The notes: generated from the letters alone by a model not told the origin. 64,000 nt of DNA from Tolypothrix sp. FACHB-123 (GCF_014697075.1 NZ_JACJRE010000027.1:1-64000); one strand, 5' to 3'; numbered from the stretch's first letter, positions 1 to 10,163 are shown. Numbers and translations are program-made.

Positions 1-51
1 CGCTCGGCTTATGGATTTAGAAACTTTGAAAACTTCCGAATTAGATGCTTG

Positions 52-3000
52 TTAAACTGGCATTTTGATTGTTAGTTTAGCATAACAAGTACTAAAGAAC
101 CCACTATTTTTGACAATACTAATCACAGTAGAAAGCCCTAATCCTGTGCCTTTACCAGGTTCTTTGGTGGTGAAAAAAGGGTCAAAAATCCGATCCATTA
201 ATTCTGGGGGAATACCTATACCTGTATCGCCAATGGTAATAACCACATAATTTCCCACCTGGGCATTAACATCCATCTGGGTATAAATTTCATCAATAAA
301 CTGATTTTCAGCATATATATTGAGAGTTCCATCATTGGGCATCGCATCACGAGCATTGACACAAAGATTCATAAAAATCTGATGCATTTGCGTAGGATGG
401 CCTTTGACTATCCACAAAGTTCTCACAGGAATGTTGGTGGTAATTTCAATAGATTTGGGAAATGTTTGTGTAATAACTTTTGCTACTTCTAAAAGTAAAT
501 GTCCAATTTGTAAACAGATGGGTTTACCTTCTGTTCCTCTAGCAAACATGAGTATTTGTTTAACTAAGTCGCTGCCACGTTTAGCACTTTTAGTTAAAAC
601 TTCCACTAATTCTTGGGTTTTGCTATCAACTGTTTTAATTCTTAATGGTAAAAGTTGAGAAATTGCCAAAATCGGTGTAAATATATTATTGAGGTCATGG
701 GCGATACCGCTAGCTAGAGTTCCCAAACTTTCCAGACGTTGCGCCCGTAAAAATTGCTTTTCTAGACTCTTCTTTTCTGTAATATCAGTGTTGACAATCA
801 GGATAGATTTTGGTTCTCCTGATTCTTCCTGCACCAGAGTCCAACGACTCTCAACGATAATTTTTGTACCTGCTTTGGTACGTTGCTCCAATTCTCCCCA
901 CCAGCAGCCTTTTTCTAAAGTAGTTTTTATTGCTGTTGTGAGTTGAGATGCATCATCATTAAATAACTCTTGGCCTGTCTTGTTAATAGCTTCGGCGACA
1001 GAAAAGCCATATAATCGCTCAGATCCTAAGCTCCAAAATAAGATTTGGTTGTGCAGATTGGTGACAAAAATTGCATCTGTGGCAATATCAATTAAGGCTG
1101 CTTGTTCGCGCATTTTCTCTTCTGCTTGTTTGCGCCCTGTGATATCGGTAATCATGCCTAAACCACCGATATATTCACCATTTTCATCAAACATGGGAGT
1201 TCCAGAGACAATCGCCCAAACATCACAACCATTGCGATCGCGAAATTTAAAGTCGTGCTGTTCTCTAATGCCTTGTTGCCGACGTTGCCAATATTGTAAG
1301 GCGATCGCTTGTCCCTGTGCGTCCATAAATTCAAACAGCGATTTTTCCTGCATTTCCTCGATGGTATAGCCCAACATCGAGGCCATTTGTTGATTAACTA
1401 AGGTTGTTTTCCCCTCAGCATCTACAGCCCATACACCCTCTATAGCAGTTTCCACAATACAGCGATATTTGGCTTCACTTTGGCGCAGAGCAAGTTCTGC
1501 TTGTTTATGCTTGGTAATATTGCGCGCAATTGTGAGTACTGACGCGACGTTGCCATTTTGGTCAAATTCTGGCACACAACGACTTTGGTAATATTTCACA
1601 CCATTGGGGCTGGGAAATTCAAATTCTATTTCCTCTGGCTGTCTTGTGGTAAATACTTTTGTGAGAGTTGCGTTCCATATAGCCACTTGAGCGGCTGGCA
1701 TTCCTAACTCTTCGTTGGTTTTACCGATAAACTCATGGGCAGGTAAGCCTGTTTCGGCTTCAATCACTCGATTCACGTAAAGATGGCAAAGATTAGCATC
1801 AAATCTAGCAATAATATCGGGTGCATTGTCTGCTAGCGCTCGAAATGCTTGTTTTTCTTGAGATAGTTCAGCAGTTCGCTGCGCTACACGGATTTCTAAT
1901 TCTTCACGGGCTTGACGGAGGACTGATTCTGCTAGTTTCCGCTCGGTGATGTCATCTACTACTCCCACCATGCGTATTGCTTGCCCACGCAGATTATAAT
2001 AAAAACTACCACGAGAATTTACCCAGCGAATCTGATTATCTGGAAGAATTATCCGATATTCACATATATAGTTTTGTCGATTGGCGATCGCTTTTTGCAT
2101 ACAAGCCTGAATATGCTCCCAATCTTCAGGGTGGACTCGATCCGCCCAATCTTGATAACTGCGGTTTGGGGTTCCTGGTTGATAGCCAAAGATAATCTCA
2201 TGGTAAGGTGTCCAAATTGTCTGATTCGTCACCATGTCCCAATCCCAAGAGCCAGCGTGAGCAGCCTCTAGCGCTAGTTTTAAACGCTCGTTACTCTGGT
2301 ACAGTTCTACTTCTAACTGCTGCAATTGCTGACTGACTTGGCCAAGTTCACTACTTTTGTCGGCAATTTGCTGTTGTAATGTGACAATTACACTCGATAC
2401 TTCTAAGGGATCGATGGCATTGAGAAAACTGCTTTGAGTGACAATTCCCAAGAGTTCGCTGCGATCGCTTGTTACTACTAATCTGCGGACATAACGTTGC
2501 TGCATTTGTTGATAAGCAGCCCACATTGAATCCTCTGGCTTGACAGTAAATAAAGGCGAACTCATGACTGTTATTGCTTGGGTATGGGCTAAATCGAGAT
2601 TTAAAGCCCGAAATTGCACAATATCTCGCTCGCTCACGATACCTATGGGGTAAAGTAATTCACTGTTGTCTGCTGCTTGCGGTTCGACAATGACGATACA
2701 GCTAACCCGATGCTGGTTCATCAATTGAGCTAAATCGAGTACAGAGGTGGTATGGCGTGCATGAATCACCTGAGTCAGCATTACTTCCCGAACTAGGCGC
2801 AATTTCAGCAAATTAGCAGGTTGGAGCGCTTGACGCAGGCTGTTGTGAGTGACAATTCCCAGTAATTTTTCCTGCTTATCCACAATCGGAAGATGGCGAA
2901 TTTGATGCTGGCGCATCAGAGATAGGGGAATCGCCGCATTGTAAGCAGCACTATATTGCAGGGTGATGGCTTGTTGTGTCATCACTTCACTGACTTTAAT

Positions 3001-3285
3001 ATTTGCTAAGTTTACCCCTGTAGCAATTAGTCTGACTACATCTCTTTCAGTAAAGATACCTCGTAGATTTGCTTGTTCTGTCACTAACACATAATTATTG
3101 AGTCCTGAATAGGAAGAACTCAGTGTTGATGTGGACTTTCCATCATCTAAACTACAACTTCTATCTCGCGCCTGACTCATAAAGGCGATCGCATCCATTA
3201 CAGTAGTATCGGGTGTAACCGTCAAAGGATGGGGATCGATTACCTGTGCGAGAGTCGGTAATGCGAAGAGATGATCGTTCTGCAT
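52..3285 (-). CDS. CBS-PAS hybrid sensor histidine kinase, shortened C-terminus
   Basis: Cytoplasmic sensor kinase of 1077 residues without membrane segments. Seen in order: two CBS pairs (about 10-150 and 155-295), a short coiled coil (300-335), four PAS/PAC modules (about 335-455, 475-590, 605-715, 725-840), then HisKA with the H-box AHDLNN and a HATPase with the N-box NARDAM, DTGIGIP and GTGLGLS. CBS domains commonly bind adenine nucleotides, so it may couple energy or nucleotide status to phosphotransfer; that is inference. After GTGLGLS the protein ends within about 25 residues (ending LTIKMPV), shorter than the usual HATPase tail, and no receiver domain follows. The ATG at 3285 fits the start of the first CBS domain. 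No cognate regulator lies next to it in the window. Confidence 0.9.
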   Translation of the reverse strand: MQNDHLFALPTLAQVIDPHPLTVTPDTTVMDAIAFMSQARDRSCSLDDGKSTSTLSSSYSGLNNYVLVTEQANLRGIFTERDVVRLIATGVNLANIKVSEVMTQQAITLQYSAAYNAAIPLSLMRQHQIRHLPIVDKQEKLLGIVTHNSLRQALQPANLLKLRLVREVMLTQVIHARHTTSVLDLAQLMNQHRVSCIVIVEPQAADNSELLYPIGIVSERDIVQFRALNLDLAHTQAITVMSSPLFTVKPEDSMWAAYQQMQQRYVRRLVVTSDRSELLGIVTQSSFLNAIDPLEVSSVIVTLQQQIADKSSELGQVSQQLQQLEVELYQSNERLKLALEAAHAGSWDWDMVTNQTIWTPYHEIIFGYQPGTPNRSYQDWADRVHPEDWEHIQACMQKAIANRQNYICEYRIILPDNQIRWVNSRGSFYYNLRGQAIRMVGVVDDITERKLAESVLRQAREELEIRVAQRTAELSQEKQAFRALADNAPDIIARFDANLCHLYVNRVIEAETGLPAHEFIGKTNEELGMPAAQVAIWNATLTKVFTTRQPEEIEFEFPSPNGVKYYQSRCVPEFDQNGNVASVLTIARNITKHKQAELALRQSEAKYRCIVETAIEGVWAVDAEGKTTLVNQQMASMLGYTIEEMQEKSLFEFMDAQGQAIALQYWQRRQQGIREQHDFKFRDRNGCDVWAIVSGTPMFDENGEYIGGLGMITDITGRKQAEEKMREQAALIDIATDAIFVTNLHNQILFWSLGSERLYGFSVAEAINKTGQELFNDDASQLTTAIKTTLEKGCWWGELEQRTKAGTKIIVESRWTLVQEESGEPKSILIVNTDITEKKSLEKQFLRAQRLESLGTLASGIAHDLNNIFTPILAISQLLPLRIKTVDSKTQELVEVLTKSAKRGSDLVKQILMFARGTEGKPICLQIGHLLLEVAKVITQTFPKSIEITTNIPVRTLWIVKGHPTQMHQIFMNLCVNARDAMPNDGTLNIYAENQFIDEIYTQMDVNAQVGNYVVITIGDTGIGIPPELMDRIFDPFFTTKEPGKGTGLGLSTVISIVKNSGFFSTCYAKLTIKMPV

Positions 3286-3831
3286 ATTGTACTCAATAGT
3301 TCTTCTGTATCCGCGATGCCAAAATTCACCATGAAAATGGGTAGATAAAATTTGTGATTTGGCAATATTTTTGATGTGAATTTTTCAAGATTTTAGCCGA
3401 GTTTAGTCTAGCTCTGACTTCTTTAATTTTTAATTTATCTATTCACAAAAATATTTTATATCGCCATAAAAACATAAACTTATATGTCTATGAATACCTT
3501 GCTTATCAATAGATTACCAGCAGATATAAAAAGCCTATATTAATTTTTTTCGTTGCGAAAATCACAAACAAAATATTGATACAGCAGTTTGCAACTAACT
3601 GAGGTAAGGTAATGTGCGTCTAAATGGCATAACTACTAACAAGGGTTGTTGATTGTTGATTGTTGACAGCCTTCACAATTGATTGTGCAACTCAAAAGCA
3701 GAATAGCTTAGATAATTAGGGAATAAATATCGAAATTTTTCTTCCCCATAGCTTGAAATAGATCACATTGCACAGGGGAAGCGAGATTTTTATGTTTAGT
3801 TGTGGGATTTTTCCATTGCAACAAAAATTTT

Positions 3832-3860
3832 CGTGCGTTACGGCTTACAATTAACGCACG
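3832..3860. repeat. Interspersed TGCGTTA-type hairpin
   Basis: CGTGCGTTA (3832-3840) is the exact inverse of TAACGCACG (3852-3860), with an 11-nt loop. The same GTGCGTTA core recurs in the hairpin at 4170-4196 and, more loosely, at 59784-59813 and 61533-61560. It looks like a dispersed chromosomal palindrome rather than a gene terminator here. Confidence 0.6.
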
Positions 3861-4169
3861 CTACACTGACATTTTTCATAAATTCAATCAAAAATTAAAT
3901 CGGATTTCTCTAGATTTGAGAATTACTATTAATTTTTACTAATGATATTTATCAATTTTTTCCTTGCGTCGTAAAACGCTCAAAATTGGCGCTTTGAAGC
4001 TTTTAAGCTTCTATATCACCATCTTACTCAATCGGTTTATTTTAATAGATTGCAAGCTGGTAGATCATCCTTATGATATAGAATAATTGTAATATTATTT
4101 TTGCATCTACCATTAGATAGATTTAAATAATTAATGCCAATGAGGACTGATGTGAATTAGGCCAAAATA

Positions 4170-4196
4170 GGGTGCGTTACGAAGTGTAACGCACCC
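4170..4196 (-). terminator. Hairpin terminator candidate after the VOC gene
   Basis: GGGTGCGTTAC (4170-4180) pairs perfectly with GTAACGCACCC (4186-4196) around a 5-nt loop, only 8 bases past the stop codon of the minus-strand gene at 4205. The following minus-strand bases (CTATTTTGG) give only a weak U-tract, so it may equally be a member of the dispersed palindrome family. Confidence 0.5.
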
Positions 4197-4204
4197 CATA
4201 CATA

Positions 4205-4600
4205 CTAAGCCAAGGTATAGTCGGGATGATATTCAACTAACTCAATTTCATTACCATCGGGGTCGTTGACATAAATTCTATGCTTGGTTTCGGCGGCTGT
4301 CATTGTGTAATAATCAATGCCGTTAGTTTCCAGCAATTTTTGCATGGCTTCGCCGTCGTTAATAACGAAGCCAACATGATTTATGCCAATACTTTCATAA
4401 GGTTTATGTACCCTTTCTTGTTGTGAATCATCATTCAAAGCTAGATAAAATTGGTTATTACCAAAATGCATCCAGCGATCGCCATTAAATACACCTTCGG
4501 CGCGAACATACCAATCTGGGAATAGTGTTTGATAAAAGTTCTTCGTGGCGTCGATATCTTTACAAGAAAGGTTAATGTGTTCAAAGCGAATCATGTTCAT
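4205..4600 (-). CDS. VOC/glyoxalase superfamily protein
   Basis: A single-domain vicinal-oxygen-chelate protein of 131 residues. It has the two beta-alpha-beta-beta-beta halves typical of the fold: the first starts at FEHINLSCKDIDATKNFY (about 5-22), the second at INHVGFVIND (about 73-82), and it ends with VNDPDGNEIELVEY, the usual C-terminal signature with the metal-ligand Glu. The family includes glyoxalase I, dioxygenases and resistance proteins, and the substrate cannot be read from sequence. The start at 4600 is backed by GGAG about 8 bases upstream; MIRF two codons in is an alternative start. Confidence 0.85.
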   Translation of the reverse strand: MNMIRFEHINLSCKDIDATKNFYQTLFPDWYVRAEGVFNGDRWMHFGNNQFYLALNDDSQQERVHKPYESIGINHVGFVINDGEAMQKLLETNGIDYYTMTAAETKHRIYVNDPDGNEIELVEYHPDYTLA

Positions 4601-4731
4601 ACTTTGCTCCGATAAATTAGAAAAGTAAGGTGAATAATTATTGTTTTGTCTGTTAAATAAACTTAAATAAATCTCACACAGAGACGCAGAAAAAAAGAGA
4701 TTTTAAGCATCATATTGAAAGTTTAGAGACA

Positions 4732-4908
4732 CTACCATAAGGCAGTATCTAAAAACATCATGATGACAAAGCCCAAAATCACACCCATAGTGCCTTCTGT
4801 TTCTAAGCGTTGCGTCAGATTGATTGGTAATAATACTGGTTAAGTAACAATAAATGTGGCAATACCTGCACCTAAGCTGGCTATTGCACCAATGACTAAG
4901 CTTTCCAT
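4732..4908 (-). pseudogene. Remnant of a ZIP-family metal transporter
   Basis: Translating the minus strand from ATG 4908 gives MESLVIGAIASLGAGIATF, then an in-frame TAA after 22 codons, then PVLLPINLTQRLE, then GTMGVILGFVIMMFLDTALW and a stop. The first part resembles the N-terminal membrane segment of ZIP (ZupT-like) transporters, and the end resembles their C-terminus (LGFVxMMxLDxALG). About 200 internal residues are missing, so this is an internally deleted gene with an added stop. No intact ZIP gene lies nearby. Family assignment rests on pattern recall only. Confidence 0.55.
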
Positions 4909-5069
4909 CGCTGGGGTTATTTATTTCGTCGCTCTAAATAAATCATAGTCGAAATGATTATGAGTTGCAACTTGTGAAAATAAAAAATCGCAGATGTTTT
5001 TACCTGCGATCGCAAAATAGTCATTGGGCATTGGGCATTGGGCATTTGTCCTCCTTGTCTCCCTACCCC

Positions 5070-5843
5070 TCACGTGCGCCGATTTACCAGGGTGGCGCTA
5101 GCTTGATCTACAGGCATGAGGACTACTTCATTGATATTGACATGGGGCGATCGCGTGACGCAGAAAAATACCACATCTGCCACATCATCGGGAGTTAAGG
5201 GCGTAACTCCTTGGTAAACTTTTTTGGCGCGTTCGGTATCACCATGAAACCGCACATCACTAAATTCCGTTTCTACCATTCCGGGATCGACAGAAGTAAC
5301 GCGAATTGGCGTGCCTAATAAATCTAACTTTAAACCTTCAGAAATAGCTCTGACAGCAGCTTTTGTCCCACAATAAACATTACCATTGGGGTAGGTTTGA
5401 TGTCCGGCGATCGAACCAATATTTACCACATGACCGCGATCGCGTTTTACCATTCCCGGCACCACATAACGGGTAAGGTAAAGTAAGCCCTTAATGTTGG
5501 TATCAATCATTTCTTCCCAATCTGCAAAGCTACCTTCATGTAACTTATCTAAACCGCGACTTAATCCCGCATTGTTAATGAGAATGTCAATATCAGCCCA
5601 GTCGGGAGGTAAGTTAGCAATAGCAGATTCCACCGCAGCGCGATCGCGCACATCTAATTGTATTAAATGAGTCTCAGTATTAAACTCTTTTTTGAGCGTA
5701 TCAGCTAGTTCCTGTAAGCGTTCCAGCCGCCGCGCCGCTAAAATTAATTTTGCACCTGTATTAGCAAATACTCTGGCACAAGCAGTACCAATACCACTAC
5801 TTGCGCCAGTGATGAGAATGATTTGATTTTGCAGGGAAATCAT
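5070..5843 (-). CDS. Short-chain dehydrogenase/reductase, YdfG-like
   Basis: A classical NAD(P)-dependent SDR of 257 residues. Visible are the cofactor motif TGASSGIG (12-19), ARR after strand 2 (suggesting NADP), NNAG (90-93), the catalytic Ser144, YxxxK as Tyr157/Lys161, and the PG motif followed by VETEF, typical of the YdfG/serine 3-dehydrogenase-like group that acts on 3-hydroxy acids. The exact substrate is unknown. It stands alone, between a decayed transporter and a repeat tract. No clear ribosome-binding site is seen before the ATG at 5843, but the length matches the family. Confidence 0.9.
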   Translation of the reverse strand: MISLQNQIILITGASSGIGTACARVFANTGAKLILAARRLERLQELADTLKKEFNTETHLIQLDVRDRAAVESAIANLPPDWADIDILINNAGLSRGLDKLHEGSFADWEEMIDTNIKGLLYLTRYVVPGMVKRDRGHVVNIGSIAGHQTYPNGNVYCGTKAAVRAISEGLKLDLLGTPIRVTSVDPGMVETEFSDVRFHGDTERAKKVYQGVTPLTPDDVADVVFFCVTRSPHVNINEVVLMPVDQASATLVNRRT

Positions 5844-5847
5844 TGTT

Positions 5848-5972
5848 AGTCAATAGTCAACAGTCCATTGTCCATTGTCCAATAATTCGGAACTAATGAC
5901 AGAGGCTAGGGACTAGGGGCTAGGGGCTAGGGATAAAGGCGAACAAACAATGCCCAATGCCCCATGCCCAAT
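5848..5972. repeat. Heptamer repeat cluster (three types)
   Basis: Three kinds of short tandem repeat sit side by side: a CAATAGT/CCATTGT-type tract (5848-5882), a GGGCTAG/GGACTAG tract (5904-5931) and a CAATGCC/CCATGCC tract (5949-5972). Such heptamers are known as STRR sequences in heterocystous cyanobacteria. Related tracts recur throughout this window. Confidence 0.75.
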
Positions 5973-6845
5973 TCACTTTTTCACAACTTGTAAACGCTGG
6001 GTTACCATTGTCATTCCATCTCCCCTGAGAATTACGGCAGAAAGCCAATGACTACCAGGGGTAGAGGGGGCGCGTCCGACTTTAAACAATCCGCCAGAAT
6101 TGAGTAATTCTAAATTTACAGGTGTGGGGTTGAGATATTTATCTGCTTGAATAGGTTCTTCTATGGCTGTTCCTAAAAGAAATTCGTCGCCTAAAGGTTC
6201 TTGGACGATGGCATCAAAATTATATTGCTGTCCAACTCTCACTTGTTGTGGTAACTTAACATCAACTTGCGGTGGTTTGCTGCCGGAAGTGAGTAAAGTC
6301 CGTTCGGTTAAAATATCTTGACGGACGATTTTGCCACCTGTGATGCGCTGACGGGACTTAATTGTGGCATTCAGCGCCATATTATTACTGTTAGCAGAAG
6401 GTAAGCCAGTGATATTAGTGACTGTTTCTGCGACAATCGCATTCCCTTCAGTGCGCCAAGATTGCAACTGAGTGGTGTATCTTAATTTTGGATATCGCTT
6501 CCAGAGATCAATTAAGGCTTTTTCTAGGGTTTGGCGATTTAAACCGTCACCATGAGCAAAATTAGGGCTGTAGAATTCGATTACCTTTTTCACATCACCT
6601 TGGTTAGCAGCTGCATCAATTTGTGCTAACAAATTTGTTAATTGCGCAGGTGCATTTTGGGCGTATTTCTCTGTGGCTAGTCTCTGTGATGTGGGTTTTT
6701 TAGCTGGTTGTAAGTTACGCGGTGTACTAGCTTGAGTACATTGCCAAGTACTTGCAATACTTACTGTCAGTATGGATAAAATTAGCCAGATGCTAGCGGG
6801 GAATTTGCGGTGGCGTTTGAGTAATAAAGTAATAATCTTAGTCAT
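5973..6845 (-). CDS. Conserved hypothetical membrane-anchored protein with NTF2-like domain
   Basis: I choose the internal ATG at 6845 (290 residues). A start at 6944 is possible but would overlap murG and add residues with no features. The N-terminus is basic, followed by a hydrophobic segment (SIWLILSILTVSIAS), so it is exported or anchored. After a linker comes a region with LLAQIDAAANQGDVKKVIEFYSPNF and RYTTQLQSW that looks like a SnoaL/NTF2-type fold, then a beta-rich C-terminal half with SRQRITGGKIV and VRVGQQYNFDAIV that could be an Ig-like domain. Function unknown. It is divergently transcribed from murG with about 80 bases between the starts. Confidence 0.7.
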   Translation of the reverse strand: MTKIITLLLKRHRKFPASIWLILSILTVSIASTWQCTQASTPRNLQPAKKPTSQRLATEKYAQNAPAQLTNLLAQIDAAANQGDVKKVIEFYSPNFAHGDGLNRQTLEKALIDLWKRYPKLRYTTQLQSWRTEGNAIVAETVTNITGLPSANSNNMALNATIKSRQRITGGKIVRQDILTERTLLTSGSKPPQVDVKLPQQVRVGQQYNFDAIVQEPLGDEFLLGTAIEEPIQADKYLNPTPVNLELLNSGGLFKVGRAPSTPGSHWLSAVILRGDGMTMVTQRLQVVKK

Positions 6846-6928
6846 TGGCAAGAGTTTACTGATTTTACTTGATAAGGTAGGAAATTGTTTTATCTTAGTT
6901 AAGCTAAGCGCTAAATGGTAGAGGTTTA

Positions 6929-8005
6929 ATGGTAGAAGAAACACCGATTAGATTATTAGTAGCAGCCAGTGGGACTGGCGGACATCTGTTTCCGGCGATC
7001 GCCTTGGCAGAAAAACTGCCAGAATATGAAATTGAATGGTTGGGTGTGCCCAATCGTTTAGAAACTCAGCTTGTTCCTAAGCAGTATCAATTGCATACTA
7101 TTGCAGTCGAGGGGTTTCAGCAAGGTTTTGGCATTTCCTCTGTTCCTATTTTAGGTAAACTGCTGAGTTCGATTCTCAAAGTTAGACGCATCCTCAAGCA
7201 GGGCAAATTTCAAGGCGTATTTACTACTGGCGGTTATATTGCAGGCCCGGCGGTGATTGCGGCGCGGTCTTTAGGAATACCCGTAGTTTTCCACGAATCT
7301 AACGCTTTACCGGGGAAAGTGACGCGGTTTTTTGGCCCTTGGTGTCATGCTGTGGCGATAGGCTTTGAAGCCGCTGCCCAGTATTTACCTCGTGCTAAAA
7401 GTATATATGTGGGTACGCCAGTGCGATCGCAATTTTTAGAGGAAACTCATCATGCATCGCTAGATTTACCCATTCCTGATGGAGTTCCCTTAATTATTGT
7501 CTTTGGTGGTAGCCAAGGCGCAGTCGCAGTAAATAAGTTAGTTCGCGCCGCCACACCAGCTTGGTTTGATGCTGGCGCTTATGTCGTGCATTTAACTGGC
7601 GAGAATGATGCAGAGGCGGAGAGTTTAAAACATCCCCAGTATATAGCTTTGCCATTTTATAACAATATGGCGGCATTGTTGCAGCGAGCAAATTTAGCTA
7701 TTAGCCGTTCTGGTGCGGGTAGTTTAACTGAGTTGGCGGTGTGTGGAACACCAGCGATTTTGATTCCTTACCCCTTTGCAGCAGAAGACCATCAAACCTA
7801 TAATGCTAACGTCTTTACTCAAGCAGGCGCAGCTTTAGCCTTTAAGCAATCAGAGTTAACCCCGGAAATTTTGCAAACTCAAGTTTTAAACTTGTTGAAC
7901 TCCTCCACAGAATTAGCGAAAATGGGAGAGAAAGCAAAAGCGATCGCTATTCCCGATAGTGCTGATAAATTGGCACAATTAGTCCGGGAAGTAGTCGAGA
8001 GATAA
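6929..8005 (+). CDS. murG: UDP-GlcNAc:undecaprenyl-PP-MurNAc-pentapeptide GlcNAc transferase
   Basis: MurG adds GlcNAc to lipid I to make lipid II at the cytoplasmic face of the inner membrane, the last intracellular step of peptidoglycan precursor synthesis. The 358-residue protein has the N-terminal glycine-rich GTGGHLFPA (about 15-23), TGGY and HESNALPGK in the acceptor half, and the GT28 donor half with FGGSQGA, SRSGAGSLTEL and PYPFAAEDHQTYNA. The ATG at 6929 has AGAGG about 5 bases upstream. Its 3' end lies 23 bases from the stop of the convergent gene at 8029. Other mur genes are not adjacent; ddl lies about 10 kb away. Confidence 0.95.
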   Translation: MVEETPIRLLVAASGTGGHLFPAIALAEKLPEYEIEWLGVPNRLETQLVPKQYQLHTIAVEGFQQGFGISSVPILGKLLSSILKVRRILKQGKFQGVFTTGGYIAGPAVIAARSLGIPVVFHESNALPGKVTRFFGPWCHAVAIGFEAAAQYLPRAKSIYVGTPVRSQFLEETHHASLDLPIPDGVPLIIVFGGSQGAVAVNKLVRAATPAWFDAGAYVVHLTGENDAEAESLKHPQYIALPFYNNMAALLQRANLAISRSGAGSLTELAVCGTPAILIPYPFAAEDHQTYNANVFTQAGAALAFKQSELTPEILQTQVLNLLNSSTELAKMGEKAKAIAIPDSADKLAQLVREVVER

Positions 8006-8028
8006 AAAGAGGTTGATACCCTGGTGTT

Positions 8029-9084
8029 CTAGGAGTCTGCATAGTTTGTGATTCTCTCAAAAGACTGCAACATTTTTTCTCGCTTCTTGCGTGCAATCTC
8101 TTGCAAGTCAACGGTTCTATCAGTCTCATCTACAATTTCACCAGTTATCACCTCTAATACATCTTCCAAAGTGATGACACCAGCGATGTTACCATATTCA
8201 TCCACGACGACTGCAAGATGTTCACGAACTTCTATAAAGTTTTTTAGCAGTTTATCTGCTCGAATAGTTTCTGGAACAAAGTTAACTTTTCTTGTTAGTG
8301 TGGCAATTTTTTGATCGTTTTTTCCCTCAACCATTGCTGTGAGTAATTTCTGTTTTAAGGCAAATCCTATTACTTCATCAATAGATTCATCAACTACAAT
8401 AATCCGGGTATGTTGAGAGGCAATAATGTCTGTTTTAGCCTCAGCAAGAGTGAGATGACCGCGTATATATGTCAGCATGATACGGGGTGTCATCAAATCA
8501 GAGGCCGTTACATCATTTAATCTAAAGACTCGTTGAATCATTTCTGCTTCATCACTCTGGATAATCCCTTCCTGTTGACCTATTTTCGCCAAGAATTTAA
8601 TTTCAGCTTCATTCGTTGTTGGTCTTTTTTTACCTTTAGAGAAGGATGCCGTCACATTTTCTAAAATCCATACTAAAGGTGTAAAGACAATAGAAAGTCC
8701 AGTTACAGGTAGGGCTGCAAATATGGCAATTTGTTCTGCATAACGCTCCCCTATTGTCTTTGGGACTATTTCCCCAAAGATAATAATCAAAAATGTTAAT
8801 ACTCCTGAAAATACACCAAGCCACTGAGATCCTAGTATTTGAGTAGCAAGATTACCTGTGAGAATACTGCCAATAATATTGAAAGTATTATTAAGGATAA
8901 CAATAGTTGCAATGGGCCGATTCATATTTTCACGAATCGCCAACAGGGCAATAACGGAAGGATTATTTGATTGTGCTAACTGTCTTACTCTCAGGGTAGA
9001 AACAGAAAACAGCGACGTTTCTATACCAGAGCAAACTGCTGAACCTAAAATTACAAAAAACACTATGAATATCAGCTGTAGCAT
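8029..9084 (-). CDS. CNNM/CorC-type membrane protein (DUF21 + CBS pair)
   Basis: Protein of about 351 residues starting MLQLIFIVFFVILG. The longer reading from 9105 needs a TTG start, whereas the ATG at 9084 has GAGAGAAAG directly upstream. Residues 1-130 form the DUF21/CNNM membrane domain with several hydrophobic helices and the conserved FGEIVPKTIGE. Then comes a CBS pair (about 195-320) with LMTPR and VVVDEYGNIAGVITLEDVLE. The family is tied to Mg2+ or Co2+ efflux and, in older annotation, to hemolysins. The C-terminal CorC/HlyC transporter-associated domain seen in many members is missing, leaving only a short basic tail. Confidence 0.85.
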   Translation of the reverse strand: MLQLIFIVFFVILGSAVCSGIETSLFSVSTLRVRQLAQSNNPSVIALLAIRENMNRPIATIVILNNTFNIIGSILTGNLATQILGSQWLGVFSGVLTFLIIIFGEIVPKTIGERYAEQIAIFAALPVTGLSIVFTPLVWILENVTASFSKGKKRPTTNEAEIKFLAKIGQQEGIIQSDEAEMIQRVFRLNDVTASDLMTPRIMLTYIRGHLTLAEAKTDIIASQHTRIIVVDESIDEVIGFALKQKLLTAMVEGKNDQKIATLTRKVNFVPETIRADKLLKNFIEVREHLAVVVDEYGNIAGVITLEDVLEVITGEIVDETDRTVDLQEIARKKREKMLQSFERITNYADS

Positions 9085-9233
9085 ACTTTCTCTCGCCCAC
9101 TCCAAGGGCTTTCTTATTTGGCTTTATCTTATCTTTATCAGCATCATCAACATTATTCCAAATAAAGATGACATTTTGATTCCTCTGCCGATATGCTGAA
9201 TTTATAACGAGTTCTCATTTAGAGCAAATCAGA

Positions 9234-9716
9234 ATGTTGATAGGTAGGGTTATGCAGAGGTTCACCTATAGTCCTCTAATTATTACATTTTTTCTAGCAG
9301 TAGCAGGGCAATCAGCCATCGCTAAAAGCACGATGAATGATGCTCAAATGGGGATCAACTATGTCCAAATATCTCCTGATTTTGTCGCAAATAAGGTTAT
9401 AAAATTTGCTCAAAATCCTAGTGAACTTGATGAGAAAGCTGCTTTAAAGTTAGTGGAGAAACTCCCACAAGTCAAACGCAAAGCCAGAGAAATTGAACGC
9501 CTTTCTCGCGGAACTATCCGCGTAGCGACAATTCTCGATAGTTCGCCAACGCCAGAGACACCTTACTACACCATTCGCGTCGTGGAGAATCATGTAGACC
9601 ACGTTGACACGATTTATATATTTCGCGTCTTAAATCCTGGTGGTGAAATCCAAGTTTACGATATTCTCAAAGATGATTACATCCCATTGCCCGAATGGAA
9701 ACCTAACGGAAGGTAG
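9234..9716 (+). CDS. Exported conserved hypothetical protein
   Basis: Protein of 160 residues (or 154 from the in-frame ATG at 9252) with a Sec-type signal peptide: a basic start, a hydrophobic core TYSPLIITFFLAVAG and a likely cleavage after AIA. The mature part is mixed alpha/beta with KLVEKLPQVKRKAREIERLSRG and a C-terminal stretch YTIRVVENHVDHVDTIYIFRV that looks like a small periplasmic domain. I do not recognise the family. It stands alone and is followed at once by a heptamer repeat tract. Confidence 0.7.
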   Translation: MLIGRVMQRFTYSPLIITFFLAVAGQSAIAKSTMNDAQMGINYVQISPDFVANKVIKFAQNPSELDEKAALKLVEKLPQVKRKAREIERLSRGTIRVATILDSSPTPETPYYTIRVVENHVDHVDTIYIFRVLNPGGEIQVYDILKDDYIPLPEWKPNGR

Positions 9717-9752
9717 GGTTTAGGGACTAGGGACTAGGGACTAGGGACTAGG
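9717..9752. repeat. GGGACTA heptamer tract
   Basis: About five consecutive GGGACTA-type units follow the stop codon at 9716. The same unit, inverted, occurs at 42855-42890, and a related form at 5904-5931. Confidence 0.8.
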
Positions 9753-9920
9753 AAGAAAGATATTGATTGTTGGTGTGAGTGTAATCTTCTTTTCAGGGCT
9801 AGTATTTTGATGGGTGTAAATCTATGTAGCAATGCCCAGCCAAATCATGATATGGTTGGCATTGCCAAATCCACAACATAATTGAGCAAAGATAATTCGT
9901 AATTTCACGCAATTAAAAGA

Positions 9921-10163
9921 ATGACTGAAAATAAGCCCTTAAGTCCTTGGAATTTTAAGCCTTGGTGGTGTCAGCCTTGGTCTATTCTCCTCACAGGTGT
10001 AACCATAATTAGCGGTAGTTGGTTACTATTTAAAACTATTTGGTTAACGGTTCTGATTTCTATCCCTATATTAATTTGGATGGGTTTCTTTTTATTAATT
10101 TGGCCGCAGCTAATTATGCGCAGTGGGATTTTAGATTCTTATCAAAATAAGATAGAAAACTAA
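9921..10163 (+). CDS. Small two-helix membrane protein (DUF6737-like)
   Basis: Protein of 80 residues with a tryptophan-rich N-terminus (PWNFKPWWCQPWSI) and two hydrophobic helices (about 20-40 and 42-62), ending in a polar tail. It resembles the small cyanobacterial family I recall as DUF6737, of unknown function. The ATG at 9921 follows an A-rich leader without a strong Shine-Dalgarno. The psaJ-like gene follows about 300 bases downstream on the same strand. Confidence 0.7.
   Translation: MTENKPLSPWNFKPWWCQPWSILLTGVTIISGSWLLFKTIWLTVLISIPILIWMGFFLLIWPQLIMRSGILDSYQNKIEN

Larger units (their letters stand above)
3286..4204. other. AT-rich intergenic region
   Basis: About 0.9 kb without a credible gene. 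It holds a short GTTGATT heptamer tract near 3648-3668 and two hairpins listed separately (3832-3860 and 4170-4196). The part next to 3285 must contain the kinase promoter; no clear -35/-10 pair stands out. Confidence 0.6.

Noticed and set aside
1977-2271. Plus-strand frames inside the histidine kinase gene
   Set aside because: Antisense shadows of the PAS-coding region with no start signals.
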